A DNA stretch of 5,631 bases, taken from JBCBWG01 sp964579305 (lineage in GTDB: Bacteria > Pseudomonadota > Alphaproteobacteria > Rhizobiales > Hyphomicrobiaceae). Positions 5,611-5,631 of the stretch are shown here, in pieces. Within the stretch, counting starts at the first letter, position 1. Every line of letters begins with the position of its first letter. The notes below the pieces were generated by a model. That model did no database searches. It was not told the DNA's origin and was given only the letters and a program-made list of their open reading frames with translations. The DNA is taken from positions 1-5,631 of the forward strand of contig CAZOGY010000169.1 of assembly GCA_964579305.1 (NCBI GenBank), written 5' to 3'. The position numbers and the translations under genes were made by a program.

Positions 5611-5631
5611 CGAGCGCCGCCCCGCCGGAGG
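5611..5631. repeat. 21-bp direct repeat, copy 2, at the window edge
   Basis: Exact second copy of 5526-5546. The window ends with the last matching base, so the true repeat may be longer or continue as further copies. Confidence 0.8.

Larger units (their letters stand above)
5502..5631. other. GC-rich non-coding tail with small hairpins
   Basis: No gene is supported here. Three short GC-rich stem-loops are visible: CCGGCC/GGCCGG (5550-5564, 3-nt loop), GGCCG/CGGCC (5592-5605, with CAAG between) and CGGCGC/GCGCCG (5606-5619, 2-nt gap). None is followed by a T run, so they are not standard terminators. They may belong to a dispersed intergenic repeat together with the direct repeat reported separately. 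Confidence 0.45.

Overview
The window reads like an ordinary chromosomal stretch of a moderately GC-rich proteobacterium. An alphaproteobacterium is the best guess, from the GC-leaning codons, Arg/Ala-rich proteins, GA-rich ribosome binding sites and gene families present; no rRNA or other taxonomic marker is available, so this is an inference.

Left part (1-1318): two small secreted, very basic, cysteine-containing proteins are read rightwards, each with a signal peptide and its own ribosome binding site. The first (85 aa) is followed about 100 nt later by a textbook rho-independent terminator, so the second (128 aa, 12 cysteines, four CX3C motifs) is transcribed separately. A 9-bp inverted repeat lies between the second gene and the convergent gene beyond it.

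Middle part (1319-4393): a PLP-dependent D-cysteine desulfhydrase-like enzyme runs leftwards. Divergent from it, an FMN nitroreductase and an acyl-CoA dehydrogenase form a rightward operon with a 41-nt gap. The divergent control region holds an 11-bp tandem repeat and a perfect 10-bp palindrome. The dehydrogenase lacks the usual C-terminal catalytic glutamate but has one at the helix-G position used by isovaleryl-CoA and long-chain acyl-CoA dehydrogenases.

Right part (4390-5631): the dehydrogenase stop overlaps a possible 63-codon ORF (TTGA). The stop of that ORF overlaps a GTG codon (GTGA) that could start a 307-aa protein. That protein can be aligned by eye along most of its length to the DUF692/UPF0276 family, the multinuclear non-heme iron oxidases (MNIO: MbnB, TglH, bufferin enzymes). 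Many of the residues expected to bind iron are replaced, so it looks like a divergent, possibly non-catalytic or re-purposed member. The window ends in a GC-rich non-coding stretch with an exact 21-bp direct repeat and small hairpins.

A common theme can be drawn (cysteine-rich secreted peptides, a cysteine-degrading enzyme and a relative of cysteine-modifying oxidases). The genes are not in one operon, however, and the link is only a hypothesis. The most interesting items are the degenerate MNIO-like protein with its coupled small ORF, and the CX3C-repeat secreted peptide.
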